Shown here: piece by piece, positions 37,242 through 43,842 of the stretch
How positions within the stretch are numbered: the stretch's first letter is position 1
Layout: each line of letters begins with the position of its first letter
Source: Pseudobutyrivibrio sp.
Lineage (GTDB): Bacteria > Bacillota > Clostridia > Lachnospirales > Lachnospiraceae
Assembly (NCBI GenBank): GCA_024693775.1
Contig: JAILKL010000037.1
Span: 1-47,870 of the forward strand
Length of the DNA stretch: 47,870 nucleotides
Direction: 5' to 3'
The notes under the pieces: model-generated
What the model saw: the letters and a program-made list of their open reading frames with translations, nothing else
Databases searched by the model: none
What the model was told of the DNA's origin: nothing
Program-made: the position numbers and the translations under genes

Positions 37242-37912
37242 TGAACGATAAAAAAGAACGTAGTCTATTTAATTTAATAAGCGAAAAATCAAAAGAAAGT
37301 CTTATGAATGCAGGAAATGTAGTGACCTTAAAAAAGGGCGAAGTGTTATTTTCTGAGCGTGAAGATGTAAAATCGATGTACATTGTTTTAGATGGATATA
37401 TGTCTTTATATCGAAATAGTAGATATGGTGAAATAAAGATAATTTTTATTTGCACCAATGGCGAAGTTATAAACGAGGTTGTTCTACAGGATGAAAAAAC
37501 CAGCATTTGTGCAAAGGCTTTAAAAGATACAAAGCTATTAGTTATACATAGAAGCGAATTATTCAAGCTTCTAGAGCAGGATCATGAATTGACTATGCAG
37601 CTATATGAATCATTAGCCCGAAAGACGAGAAGACTTTATCATCAGGTCGGTAATGCCAATGGTACATATCCATTAGAGAAAAGACTTGCGGCTAAAATAT
37701 GGAAACTAGCCAGAGATTATGGAGAAAATAATGCTTCTGGAAAAACAATTTGTTTTGAAACTACAGTAACATTTTTAGCAAATATGTTAGGGGCAAAGAG
37801 AGAAACAGTGTCTAGATTGGTTTCTCAGCTTAAAAAAGAAGGTATCATTTCTCATGAGTCTGGATTTTTAACAGTGTTAGATATGGCTAGATTAAAAGAA
37901 GTTGCACAATAG
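37241..37912 (+). CDS. CRP/FNR-family transcription regulator (HcpR-like)
   Basis: A 223-residue protein: cyclic-nucleotide-type beta barrel (about 15-115), a long dimer helix (115-140) and a winged helix. The recognition helix reads R187-E188-T-V-S191-R192, which matches CRP contacts R180, E181 and R185 and also has the FNR-like Ser. That predicts GTGA-type half-sites, and a GTGA-N6-TCAC palindrome lies 57 bases downstream of this gene, before asrA. Only C71, C90 and C171 are present, so there is no FNR N-terminal iron-sulfur cluster. It is coupled to cobA-hemD by a one-base overlap. A sulfite, redox or nitrosative signal is plausible but not shown. Confidence 0.9.
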   Translation: MNDKKERSLFNLISEKSKESLMNAGNVVTLKKGEVLFSEREDVKSMYIVLDGYMSLYRNSRYGEIKIIFICTNGEVINEVVLQDEKTSICAKALKDTKLLVIHRSELFKLLEQDHELTMQLYESLARKTRRLYHQVGNANGTYPLEKRLAAKIWKLARDYGENNASGKTICFETTVTFLANMLGAKRETVSRLVSQLKKEGIISHESGFLTVLDMARLKEVAQ

Positions 37913-37969
37913 TGATTTTTAACAATAAAATGTATTTACAATTGTGATTCTATACGAAAAGATACGAGC

Positions 37970-37983
37970 GTGATATATATCAC
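37970..37983. promoter_or_regulatory. GTGA-N6-TCAC operator upstream of asrABC
   Basis: GTGATATATATCAC is a perfect 14-base palindrome centred between 37976 and 37977. GATAAT at 38006-38011 would be the -10 box of a promoter starting near 38018, putting the centre at about -41.5, the class II activator position for CRP and FNR. Confidence 0.65.
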
Positions 37984-37995
37984 AGACATAAGGGG

Positions 37996-38038
37996 CGTCT
38001 TTCTTGATAATAATTATCAAGAAGGGCGTTATTTTTTT
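37996..38038 (+). terminator. Terminator hairpin between the regulator gene and asrA
   Basis: A 16-base arm at 37996-38011 pairs with 38013-38028 (G-C, A-T and two G-U pairs), followed by TTATTTTTTT. It should stop read-through from the hemC-cobA/hemD-regulator transcript. The predicted asr -10 box and start site lie inside it. Confidence 0.8.
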
Positions 38039-38101
38039 GACTTCTGATTGTCAAAAAAATCACAAGCCCCGCTAATTGAGCGTAGACGAAAGGAGTTACT
38101 A

Positions 38102-39094
38102 ATGGGATACAAGTTTTCCAAAGATGAAATGGCAAAAATTTTTGCTAAACTGGCACAGGATTACGACGTATTTGCACCTGTTGTAAAAAAAGGAGACGGA
38201 ACCTTTTCTGATGTTGATGTAGTGCGATACGATCAGGTTACTAGCTTAGATGAAATTGAGTTTAATAAAAAATCAGATTACTCATTTAAAGAGGCGTTAT
38301 TACCAATTAACGAAACATTATTTTACTTTACTGAGGATGAGACTACAGTTCCAAAGGGGCCTGAGAAAAAGCGCCTTATTTTCCTAAGATCATGCGATAT
38401 TCACGCAGTAAAGCGACTTGATCAGATTTATCTTGATAATAAGTTTGAGGATTTTTATTACAAGCGCACACGTGAAATGGTTCGATTTGTTCTCATGGGA
38501 TGTCCAAATACTTGTGAAAATGGATTCTGCGCAAGTATGGGAACAAATGAAACTAATCAGTACGACCTTTATATTAAGGTAAATGGAGATAATGCATTCG
38601 TCGATGTAAAAAATGATGAATTTACAGAAACATTTAAGAATGGTGCTTTAGAGGATGTAAAGCCTGATTTTGTAAAGGAAAACAAAGTAAAGGTTACTCT
38701 TCCAAAGAATATTACAAAAGAGACAATGTCTTCTGAATTATTCAAGGAATATGGCAGTCGTTGCATTAACTGTGGTAGATGTAATTTTGTTTGTCCAACA
38801 TGTACATGCTTTAGCATGCAGGATATTTTCTACAAGGACAATGAAAAGGTTGGCGAGCGTAGACGAGTATGGGCTAGTTGTCAAGTAGACGGTTACACAG
38901 AGATTGCTGGTGGCCATGGATTTAGAAATGATAATTCAGACAGAATGCGTTTCAAGGTTATGCATAAAATACATGATTTTGAGCAGAGATTTGGTTATCA
39001 AATGTGTGTAGGATGTGGACGTTGTGATGATGTTTGTCCTGAATATATTTCATATTCTACTCTTATAAATAAACTTGCAAAGGAGTGTGAATAA
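38102..39094 (+). CDS. asrA: Anaerobic sulfite reductase subunit A
   Basis: A 330-residue iron-sulfur protein. Two ferredoxin-like clusters are visible in the C-terminal third: CINCGRCNFVCP (221-232) and CVGCGRCDDVCP (302-313). Further cysteines (CDIH, GCPNTCENGFC) lie in the N-terminal half. AsrA passes electrons within the AsrABC complex. I start at ATG 38102 because of AAAGGAG upstream; an extension from 38048 would begin inside a hairpin. First gene of the asrABC-FNT operon, with a predicted CRP/FNR-type site upstream. Confidence 0.95.
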   Translation: MGYKFSKDEMAKIFAKLAQDYDVFAPVVKKGDGTFSDVDVVRYDQVTSLDEIEFNKKSDYSFKEALLPINETLFYFTEDETTVPKGPEKKRLIFLRSCDIHAVKRLDQIYLDNKFEDFYYKRTREMVRFVLMGCPNTCENGFCASMGTNETNQYDLYIKVNGDNAFVDVKNDEFTETFKNGALEDVKPDFVKENKVKVTLPKNITKETMSSELFKEYGSRCINCGRCNFVCPTCTCFSMQDIFYKDNEKVGERRRVWASCQVDGYTEIAGGHGFRNDNSDRMRFKVMHKIHDFEQRFGYQMCVGCGRCDDVCPEYISYSTLINKLAKECE

Positions 39095-39096
39095 GA

Positions 39097-39888
39097 ATGA
39101 AAAACGAATACATCCCTCAGCTTTCCGAGATCAAGGAAGTTATAAAGCACACTGATTTGGAGTATACCTTTAGAATGGCTTTTGACGGAGAAGTAAAGCC
39201 AGGACAGTTCTTTGAAATCTCTATTCCTAAATATGGTGAGGCCCCAATTTCAGTTAGTGGTATTGCAGATGGACTTGTTGATTTTACAATTCGTAGAGTT
39301 GGTAAGGTTACAAACGAAGTTTTTGAAAACTATGTAGGTGATAAGCTTTTTATTCGTGGACCATACGGTAATGGCTTTGATATTGAAAACTATAAGGGAA
39401 AGGAAATTGTTATCATTGGTGGTGGTACTGGCGTATCTCCTATGAGAGGCGTTATTCAGCATTTTGCTGCAAATCCTCAGGATGCTGTTAGCACAACTGT
39501 AATTGCCGGCTTCAAATCTCCAGAGGATGTTTTATTCAAGGCGGATTTTGAAGAATGGTCAAAGACAATAAATGTAATCAAAACAGTTGATAATGCGCCA
39601 GAGGGCTATGAAGGTCCTGTAGGTATGGTTACAAAATACATTCCTGACCTTAAATTTAAGGATATTGAAAATGCTGTATTTATCTGCGTTGGACCTCCTA
39701 TTATGATCAAATTTACTATTATGGAGATTCAAAAGCTTGGCATCAAGGACGAACAGATTTGGACAAGCTATGAGCGAAAAATGTGCTGTGGATTAGGTAA
39801 ATGCGGTCACTGCAAGATGGGCGATAAATATGTTTGCCTTGATGGTCCTGTTTTTAACTACACAGAAGCAAAAGAGCTTTTTGATTAA
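39097..39888 (+). CDS. asrB: Anaerobic sulfite reductase subunit B
   Basis: A 263-residue protein of the ferredoxin-NADP reductase/PyrK type: FAD-binding barrel, NAD-binding VIIGGGTGVSPMRGVI, and a C-terminal [2Fe-2S] site in CCGLGKCGHC with a further Cys at YVCLDG. It should bring electrons from NADH into the sulfite reductase complex. It lies two bases after asrA. Confidence 0.95.
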   Translation: MKNEYIPQLSEIKEVIKHTDLEYTFRMAFDGEVKPGQFFEISIPKYGEAPISVSGIADGLVDFTIRRVGKVTNEVFENYVGDKLFIRGPYGNGFDIENYKGKEIVIIGGGTGVSPMRGVIQHFAANPQDAVSTTVIAGFKSPEDVLFKADFEEWSKTINVIKTVDNAPEGYEGPVGMVTKYIPDLKFKDIENAVFICVGPPIMIKFTIMEIQKLGIKDEQIWTSYERKMCCGLGKCGHCKMGDKYVCLDGPVFNYTEAKELFD

Positions 39889-39909
39889 TTAGTTTGAGGA
39901 GGAAATAGT

Positions 39910-40896
39910 ATGTCTTTAGATATAAATACAAAGAAGGCCAAAAAGAACGCTTGGCGTATTTCTAAAGAGCGTGGAATCGGTGCATCTCGTATCCGTGTTC
40001 CAGGTGGTTACTGCGATGCTGAGATTTTAGGCATGGTTCAGCAGATTGCTCAGGAATATGGAAATGGTTATGTTCATCTGACAACACGTCAGGGCTTTGA
40101 GATTGAAGGAATTCATCTTGAGGATATGGAAGAGGTAAATAAAAAGCTTCAGCCTATTATCGATAAGGTAGGAATCAATCAATATGACGAGGATAAAGAA
40201 AAGGGATATAGCGCTTCAGGTACTAGAAATGTTAGTGCTTGTATCGGTAATAACGTATGTCCTTTCGCAAATTACAATACCTCTGAATTAGCTAGAAGAA
40301 TTGATAAGGAAATTTATCCTAATGATCTTCACTTTAAGGTTGCATGTACAGGTTGTTCAAACGATTGTGCAAAGGTCAGAATGCATGATTTTGGTATTAT
40401 CGGAATGACTATGCCTCAGTATGATCCTAGCCGCTGTATTAGCTGTAATGCTTGTGTAAAGGGCTGTCAGTCACTTTCAGTTGGCGCACTTAGAATGGAA
40501 AATTATAAAATTGTTCGAGATACAGAAAAATGTATCGGATGTGGTGTCTGTGTTACAAAGTGTCCTACAAGAGCTTGGACACGTTCTCAAAAGAAATACT
40601 ACAAGCTTACAATCATGGGTCGTACAGGAAAGAAAAATCCTAGACTTGGTAAAGATTTCCTTGTTTGGGCAGATGAGGACAATATCGTTAAGATTATTAA
40701 GAATACATACGATTTTGTTGAGGAGTACATCTCTCCAAACGCTCCAGCTAGAAAAGAGCACATCGGTTATATTATTGATCGCGTAGGCTTTGAAAAGTTC
40801 AAGGAGTATGCACTAAAGGATGTAGAGCTGATGCCAGAAACTATTATTAATAATAATGTTTACTGGGATGGCATTCACTTTGACAACAAACATTAA
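39910..40896 (+). CDS. asrC: Anaerobic sulfite reductase subunit C (siroheme subunit)
   Basis: A 328-residue protein. The siroheme-[4Fe-4S] motif is C111-x5-C117 with C149-x3-C153 (CTGCSNDC). Two more [4Fe-4S] ferredoxin clusters follow: C176, C179, C182 and C186, and C208, C211, C214 and C218. AsrC reduces sulfite to sulfide. Its siroheme demand explains the linked hemC and cobA-hemD genes. It has an excellent TGAGGAGGA site and length typical of AsrC. Confidence 0.96.
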   Translation: MSLDINTKKAKKNAWRISKERGIGASRIRVPGGYCDAEILGMVQQIAQEYGNGYVHLTTRQGFEIEGIHLEDMEEVNKKLQPIIDKVGINQYDEDKEKGYSASGTRNVSACIGNNVCPFANYNTSELARRIDKEIYPNDLHFKVACTGCSNDCAKVRMHDFGIIGMTMPQYDPSRCISCNACVKGCQSLSVGALRMENYKIVRDTEKCIGCGVCVTKCPTRAWTRSQKKYYKLTIMGRTGKKNPRLGKDFLVWADEDNIVKIIKNTYDFVEEYISPNAPARKEHIGYIIDRVGFEKFKEYALKDVELMPETIINNNVYWDGIHFDNKH

Positions 40897-40935
40897 TATT
40901 GATTGCAATTAAGGGTAAACTAAAGGAGAAATAAT

Positions 40936-41703
40936 ATGTTTAGAGATGAATTTGAGGCTGCTTCAAATGGTGCAGTTGGGAAGCTTGCACTTCTAAAAAA
41001 GAATCCAGTAGGATATTTTCTTTTATCGATGCTTGCAGGGGCATATATTGGATTTGGTATTTTGCTTATTTTTACAATAGGTGGACAGCTTTCGGGAGCA
41101 CCTGCAACAAAACTAGTAATGGGTGTTTCTTTTGGAATTGCACTTTCACTTGTTGTTATTGCTGGCGCTGAGTTATTTACAGGAAATAATTTGGTTATGG
41201 CAGCAGGTATAATCAAAAAGAAGGTTACAATATTTGATGCAATCAAGCTTTGGATCGTATGTTATTTAGGCAACTGGCTCGGTTCCATTGTGCTTGTACT
41301 TTTATATAATGCTACAGGTCTTGCAAATGGAGCAGTGGGTGAATTTATGGCGAATGGTGCATTGGCAAAAATGTCAGCTACAGCACCACAGCTTTTAGCT
41401 CGTGGTATTTTATGTAATATGCTTGTATGTCTTGCTGTATGGTGTGGCTTTAGATGTAAGTCTGATTCAGGAAAGCTCATTATGATTTTCTGGTGTTTAT
41501 TTGCCTTTATTACTACAGGCTTTGAGCATAGTATTGCTAATATGACATTACTTACAGAGGCTCTTATTAATCCATGTGGTGTGGCGGTTTCTATGTCAGG
41601 ATATTTCCACAATTTATTATGGGTTACTCTTGGTAATATGATTGGTGGCATTGCATTTATTGCAATTCCATACGCATATGCCGCAAAGGAAGACAAAGAA
41701 TAA
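40936..41703 (+). CDS. FNT-family channel, probable hydrosulfide (HS-) channel
   Basis: A 255-residue membrane protein with six hydrophobic segments and formate/nitrite transporter motifs (GAYIGFG, NNLVMAAG, WCGFRCKSDSGKL, GFEHSIANM). FNT members carry formate, nitrite or hydrosulfide. In Clostridioides difficile an FNT beside asrABC was characterised as a hydrosulfide channel, and the same gene order here makes sulfide export the best guess. It sits 39 bases after asrC, behind AAAGGAGAA. A nitrite or formate role is not excluded. Confidence 0.9.
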   Translation: MFRDEFEAASNGAVGKLALLKKNPVGYFLLSMLAGAYIGFGILLIFTIGGQLSGAPATKLVMGVSFGIALSLVVIAGAELFTGNNLVMAAGIIKKKVTIFDAIKLWIVCYLGNWLGSIVLVLLYNATGLANGAVGEFMANGALAKMSATAPQLLARGILCNMLVCLAVWCGFRCKSDSGKLIMIFWCLFAFITTGFEHSIANMTLLTEALINPCGVAVSMSGYFHNLLWVTLGNMIGGIAFIAIPYAYAAKEDKE

Positions 41704-41742
41704 ACGATAGAATTTAAGAAAGAAATTGTAGAATTATAATAA

Positions 41743-41795
41743 AAGCCTGGTGGCTGTATTATCTGTAAAGATATATCAGCACCAGGCTTAATTTT
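41743..41795. terminator. Terminator shared by the asr operon and lexA
   Basis: AAGCCTGGTG-g-CTG (41743-41756) pairs with CAGCACCAGGCTT (41777-41789) with one bulge. T-rich sequence follows on the + strand, and a T-rich run follows on the minus strand, so it can serve both convergent units. Confidence 0.8.
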
Positions 41796-41806
41796 TGCTA
41801 AAAATA

Positions 41807-42421
41807 TTAGAAGAATCTAAATACACCAAATACAACACCTAAAATAGAACAATTATCTACTATGATTGGATCCATAGTATCATTTTCAGGCTGGAGACGA
41901 ATGTGACCGTCCTCCTTATAGAAGGTCTTTACTGTAGCGCTATCATCTACAAGTGCTACAACCATATCACCATTATTTGCTGTTTCCTGCTGTTTTACAA
42001 TGATGCAATCTCCATCAAGGATACCTGCATTTATCATGGATTCTCCCTTTACTCTAAGCATGAATGATTGAGTATTTGGCATATGCTCAGCTGGAATAGG
42101 GAAGTATTCATCTATGTTTTGAACTGCAAGAAGTGGCTGGCCAGCAGCTACCTTTCCTACAACAGGTACATTAACTACCTCACGACGAACCATATTAAAA
42201 TTCTCATCTACAATCTCGATAGCACGAGGTTTAGATGGATCTCTACGAATATAGCCATTTTTTTCTAGAGTCTCTAAATGAGCATGTATAGATGAAGTGG
42301 ATTTAAGATTAACAGCATCACAAAGCTCGCGAACTGTTGGAGGGTATCCTTTATTAAGAATCTCTGACTTTATGTACTCGAGAATTTGGCGCTGTTTAGG
42401 TGAAATCTTACCGTAAGCCAT
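41807..42421 (-). CDS. lexA: LexA repressor
   Basis: A 204-residue protein with an N-terminal winged helix (KISPKQRQILEYIK, RELCDAVNLKSTSSIHAHL) and a C-terminal S24 peptidase-like domain. Autocleavage would occur at A93-G94 (VAAGQP), using S128 (GESMINAGI) and K165. It represses the SOS regulon and is inactivated with RecA help after DNA damage. The start is 42421, behind AAAGGAGT; the longer frame to 42481 has no support. Several SOS-like boxes lie between it and the divergent yneA-like gene. Confidence 0.97.
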   Translation of the reverse strand: MAYGKISPKQRQILEYIKSEILNKGYPPTVRELCDAVNLKSTSSIHAHLETLEKNGYIRRDPSKPRAIEIVDENFNMVRREVVNVPVVGKVAAGQPLLAVQNIDEYFPIPAEHMPNTQSFMLRVKGESMINAGILDGDCIIVKQQETANNGDMVVALVDDSATVKTFYKEDGHIRLQPENDTMDPIIVDNCSILGVVFGVFRFF

Positions 42422-42464
42422 AACAATACTCCTTTCGTATTTTCTTAATAAAAGAGTAACATAC

Positions 42465-42478
42465 GGAACATATATTTG
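42465..42478. promoter_or_regulatory. SOS-like box near the lexA promoter
   Basis: GGAACATATATTTG, a GAAC-N4-type site with one weak half. It lies 44 bases upstream of lexA and suits autoregulation. Confidence 0.45.
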
Positions 42479-42490
42479 CAAACAAAAATT

Positions 42491-42505
42491 CGGAAAATTT
42501 GTTCG
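42491..42505. promoter_or_regulatory. SOS-like box, lexA side
   Basis: On the minus strand this reads CGAACAAATTTTCCG, one core mismatch from the Firmicutes consensus CGAAC-RNRY-GTTYC. Confidence 0.55.
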
Positions 42506-42514
42506 ATAAAATTA

Positions 42515-42543
42515 TTGACAAACGATTGTTCGAATACTATTAT
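42515..42543 (+). promoter_or_regulatory. LexA-controlled promoter of the yneA-like gene
   Basis: TTGACA at 42515-42520, a 17-base spacer and TATTAT at 42538-42543. The spacer holds an SOS-like box, CAAACGATTGTTCG (42519-42532). Confidence 0.75.
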
Positions 42544-42550
42544 GATATCA

Positions 42551-42578
42551 GAACAGTTGTTCCGAACGATATGTTCGG
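42551..42578. promoter_or_regulatory. Two abutting LexA-type palindromes
   Basis: GAACAGTTGTTC (42551-42562) fits GAAC-N4-GTTC exactly. CCGAACGATATGTTCGG (42562-42578) is a perfect-armed palindrome with an N5 spacer. Both lie at or just after the predicted transcription start. Confidence 0.65.
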
Positions 42579-42597
42579 CTAAAAGGAGATGGGTGAT

Positions 42598-42918
42598 ATG
42601 ACAAGAGGAGAGATTATAGTTAGAAATAGAAGAATTTCATTAGTTATTGTGGCTTTCGTTGCCATTATTATTAGTCTTGTTTTCTTTAGTACTAGAGCAA
42701 GTGCTACTAATAGCCGTGAGATATATACATGCTACGAGAGTTATGAGATTCAGCCTGGTGATACTTTATGGACTATTGCTGATGACTATCTTACAGTCGA
42801 GGATTCTGACAAGGATGACTTTATTGCCCGAACAAAGGCCCTTAATCATATGGTAGATGATGATATCACTGCTGGAAACTACATCGTAGTAGAATATCAG
42901 TCATATTTTGACAAATAG
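42598..42918 (+). CDS. yneA: YneA-like SOS cell-division inhibitor (membrane anchor plus LysM)
   Basis: A 106-residue protein with a single membrane segment (about 13-31) and a LysM-like domain with YEIQPGDTLWTIADDYL. Its place divergent from lexA behind SOS boxes matches yneA of B. subtilis, which delays division after DNA damage. The start is ATG 42598; the ATG at 42589 lies within the AAAAGGAG ribosome binding site. Sequence match to YneA is by architecture, so an unrelated LysM protein is possible. Confidence 0.82.
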   Translation: MTRGEIIVRNRRISLVIVAFVAIIISLVFFSTRASATNSREIYTCYESYEIQPGDTLWTIADDYLTVEDSDKDDFIARTKALNHMVDDDITAGNYIVVEYQSYFDK

Positions 42919-42942
42919 TAAGTGATAACTAACATATAATCA

Positions 42943-42971
42943 TTGGAACAAACCATCATATATGCTACAAT
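42943..42971 (+). promoter_or_regulatory. Predicted promoter of the plsC-like gene
   Basis: TTGGAA at 42943-42948, a 17-base spacer and TACAAT at 42966-42971, giving a start near 42978. Confidence 0.55.
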
Positions 42972-42980
42972 AAAATGTAA

Positions 42981-43020
42981 ATTTGGTTTTACAAAACCAA
43001 ATAATACTAAATTTAGTATT
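42981..43020. repeat. Two adjacent palindromes in the plsC leader
   Basis: ATTTGGTTTT/AAAACCAAAT (42981-42990 with 42993-43002) is directly followed by an 18-base perfect palindrome, AATACTAAATTTAGTATT (43003-43020). They sit just after the predicted start and before the ribosome binding site. There is no T run, so they are not terminators. Confidence 0.7.
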
Positions 43021-43031
43021 TAGGAGATTTT

Positions 43032-43778
43032 ATGTTACGTTTTATTATAGCGATTCTTTTCAACGCAAAAAGGGGACCGGAAGTTATATCTACAATGCGT
43101 AAGATGATTCGTCATAAAGATAAATATCCGGAAAAAACCAGATACGCATATGCAATGCGTTTGATTAGATTTTTGAAAAAGAGTGCTAGAATTACTACTG
43201 AGGTATACGGCACAGAAAACTTACCTACAGAGGGTGGATATGTTATGTATCCAAATCACCAGGGAAAATATGACGCCCTTGGTATTATGTATGCTCATCA
43301 CGAGCCATGTACCTTTGTAATGGATAAAGCTAAATCTTACGGATTTCTTGTTAGAGAAATGGTAGATTTGCTTGGAGCCAAGCGTTTGGCACTAGATGAC
43401 GTACGTCAGAATATTAAAATTATGAATCAGATTACGGATGAGGTACTAGAAGGAAAGCGTTTTATTTTGTTTTCAGAGGGTGGTTATGCCACTAATGGAA
43501 ATATTGTCCAGCGTTTTAAGCCAGGTAGCTTTAAATGCGCTATGAAGGCAAAGGTGCCTATTATTCCTGTTACTCTTATTGATTCCTATTTGGCATTTAA
43601 TAGCTTCAAGCCTGGAGCTATCACTACAAAGGTAATCTTCGGAAAACCTATTTATTATGATGACTACAAGGATTTAAAAACGCATGAGGTAGCGGATATA
43701 GTTCGTAACACCATTATTGATACTATGGAAGAATACGGAGTATACGTAAATAATCCAGAAAACAATCCTGATTATTAA
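43032..43778 (+). CDS. plsC: PlsC-like 1-acylglycerol-3-phosphate acyltransferase
   Basis: A 248-residue protein with the acyltransferase motif N75-HQGKY-D81 (a form of NHxxxxD with H76 and D81), an E149-G150 motif (LFSEGGYATNG in place of the usual FPEGTRS) and VPIIPVTLID. It should acylate lysophosphatidic acid at the inner membrane face. The deviating second motif means another glycerolipid substrate is possible. It is monocistronic, between a palindromic leader and a terminator. Confidence 0.87.
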   Translation: MLRFIIAILFNAKRGPEVISTMRKMIRHKDKYPEKTRYAYAMRLIRFLKKSARITTEVYGTENLPTEGGYVMYPNHQGKYDALGIMYAHHEPCTFVMDKAKSYGFLVREMVDLLGAKRLALDDVRQNIKIMNQITDEVLEGKRFILFSEGGYATNGNIVQRFKPGSFKCAMKAKVPIIPVTLIDSYLAFNSFKPGAITTKVIFGKPIYYDDYKDLKTHEVADIVRNTIIDTMEEYGVYVNNPENNPDY

Positions 43779-43780
43779 AA

Positions 43781-43810
43781 AAGGCCACTGCATAAGCAGT
43801 GGCTTTCTTA
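43781..43810. terminator. Terminator shared by plsC and the convergent BCCT gene
   Basis: GCCACTGC (43784-43791) pairs perfectly with GCAGTGGC (43796-43803) across an ATAA loop. T's lie on one side and A's on the other, so it can work in both directions. Confidence 0.85.
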
Positions 43811-43842
43811 GTGTTTAATATTCGATTATATATGAAATAAAT

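Noticed and set aside
37141-37566. 141-codon open frame antisense to the cobA-hemD end and the regulator gene
   Set aside because: No ribosome binding site or family resemblance; it is the antisense shadow of two well-supported genes.
37241-37912. True FNR with an oxygen-sensing iron-sulfur cluster
   Set aside because: The N-terminal cysteines are missing; only three scattered cysteines occur.
38048-38101. N-terminal extension of AsrA by 18 residues
   Set aside because: It would start within a hairpin with no ribosome binding site, whereas ATG 38102 has AAAGGAG at the right distance.
41262-41696. 144-codon open frame antisense to the FNT gene
   Set aside because: Antisense to a clear membrane protein with no signals of its own; composition is that of a shadow frame.
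42981-43002. Hairpin read as the terminator of the yneA-like gene
   Set aside because: The stem is AT-rich and is followed by A-rich rather than T-rich sequence, and a promoter lies upstream of it.
43003-43020. FapR operator before plsC
   Set aside because: FapR sites read TTAGTA...TACTAA; here the order is TACTAA...TTAGTA, so the motif does not match.
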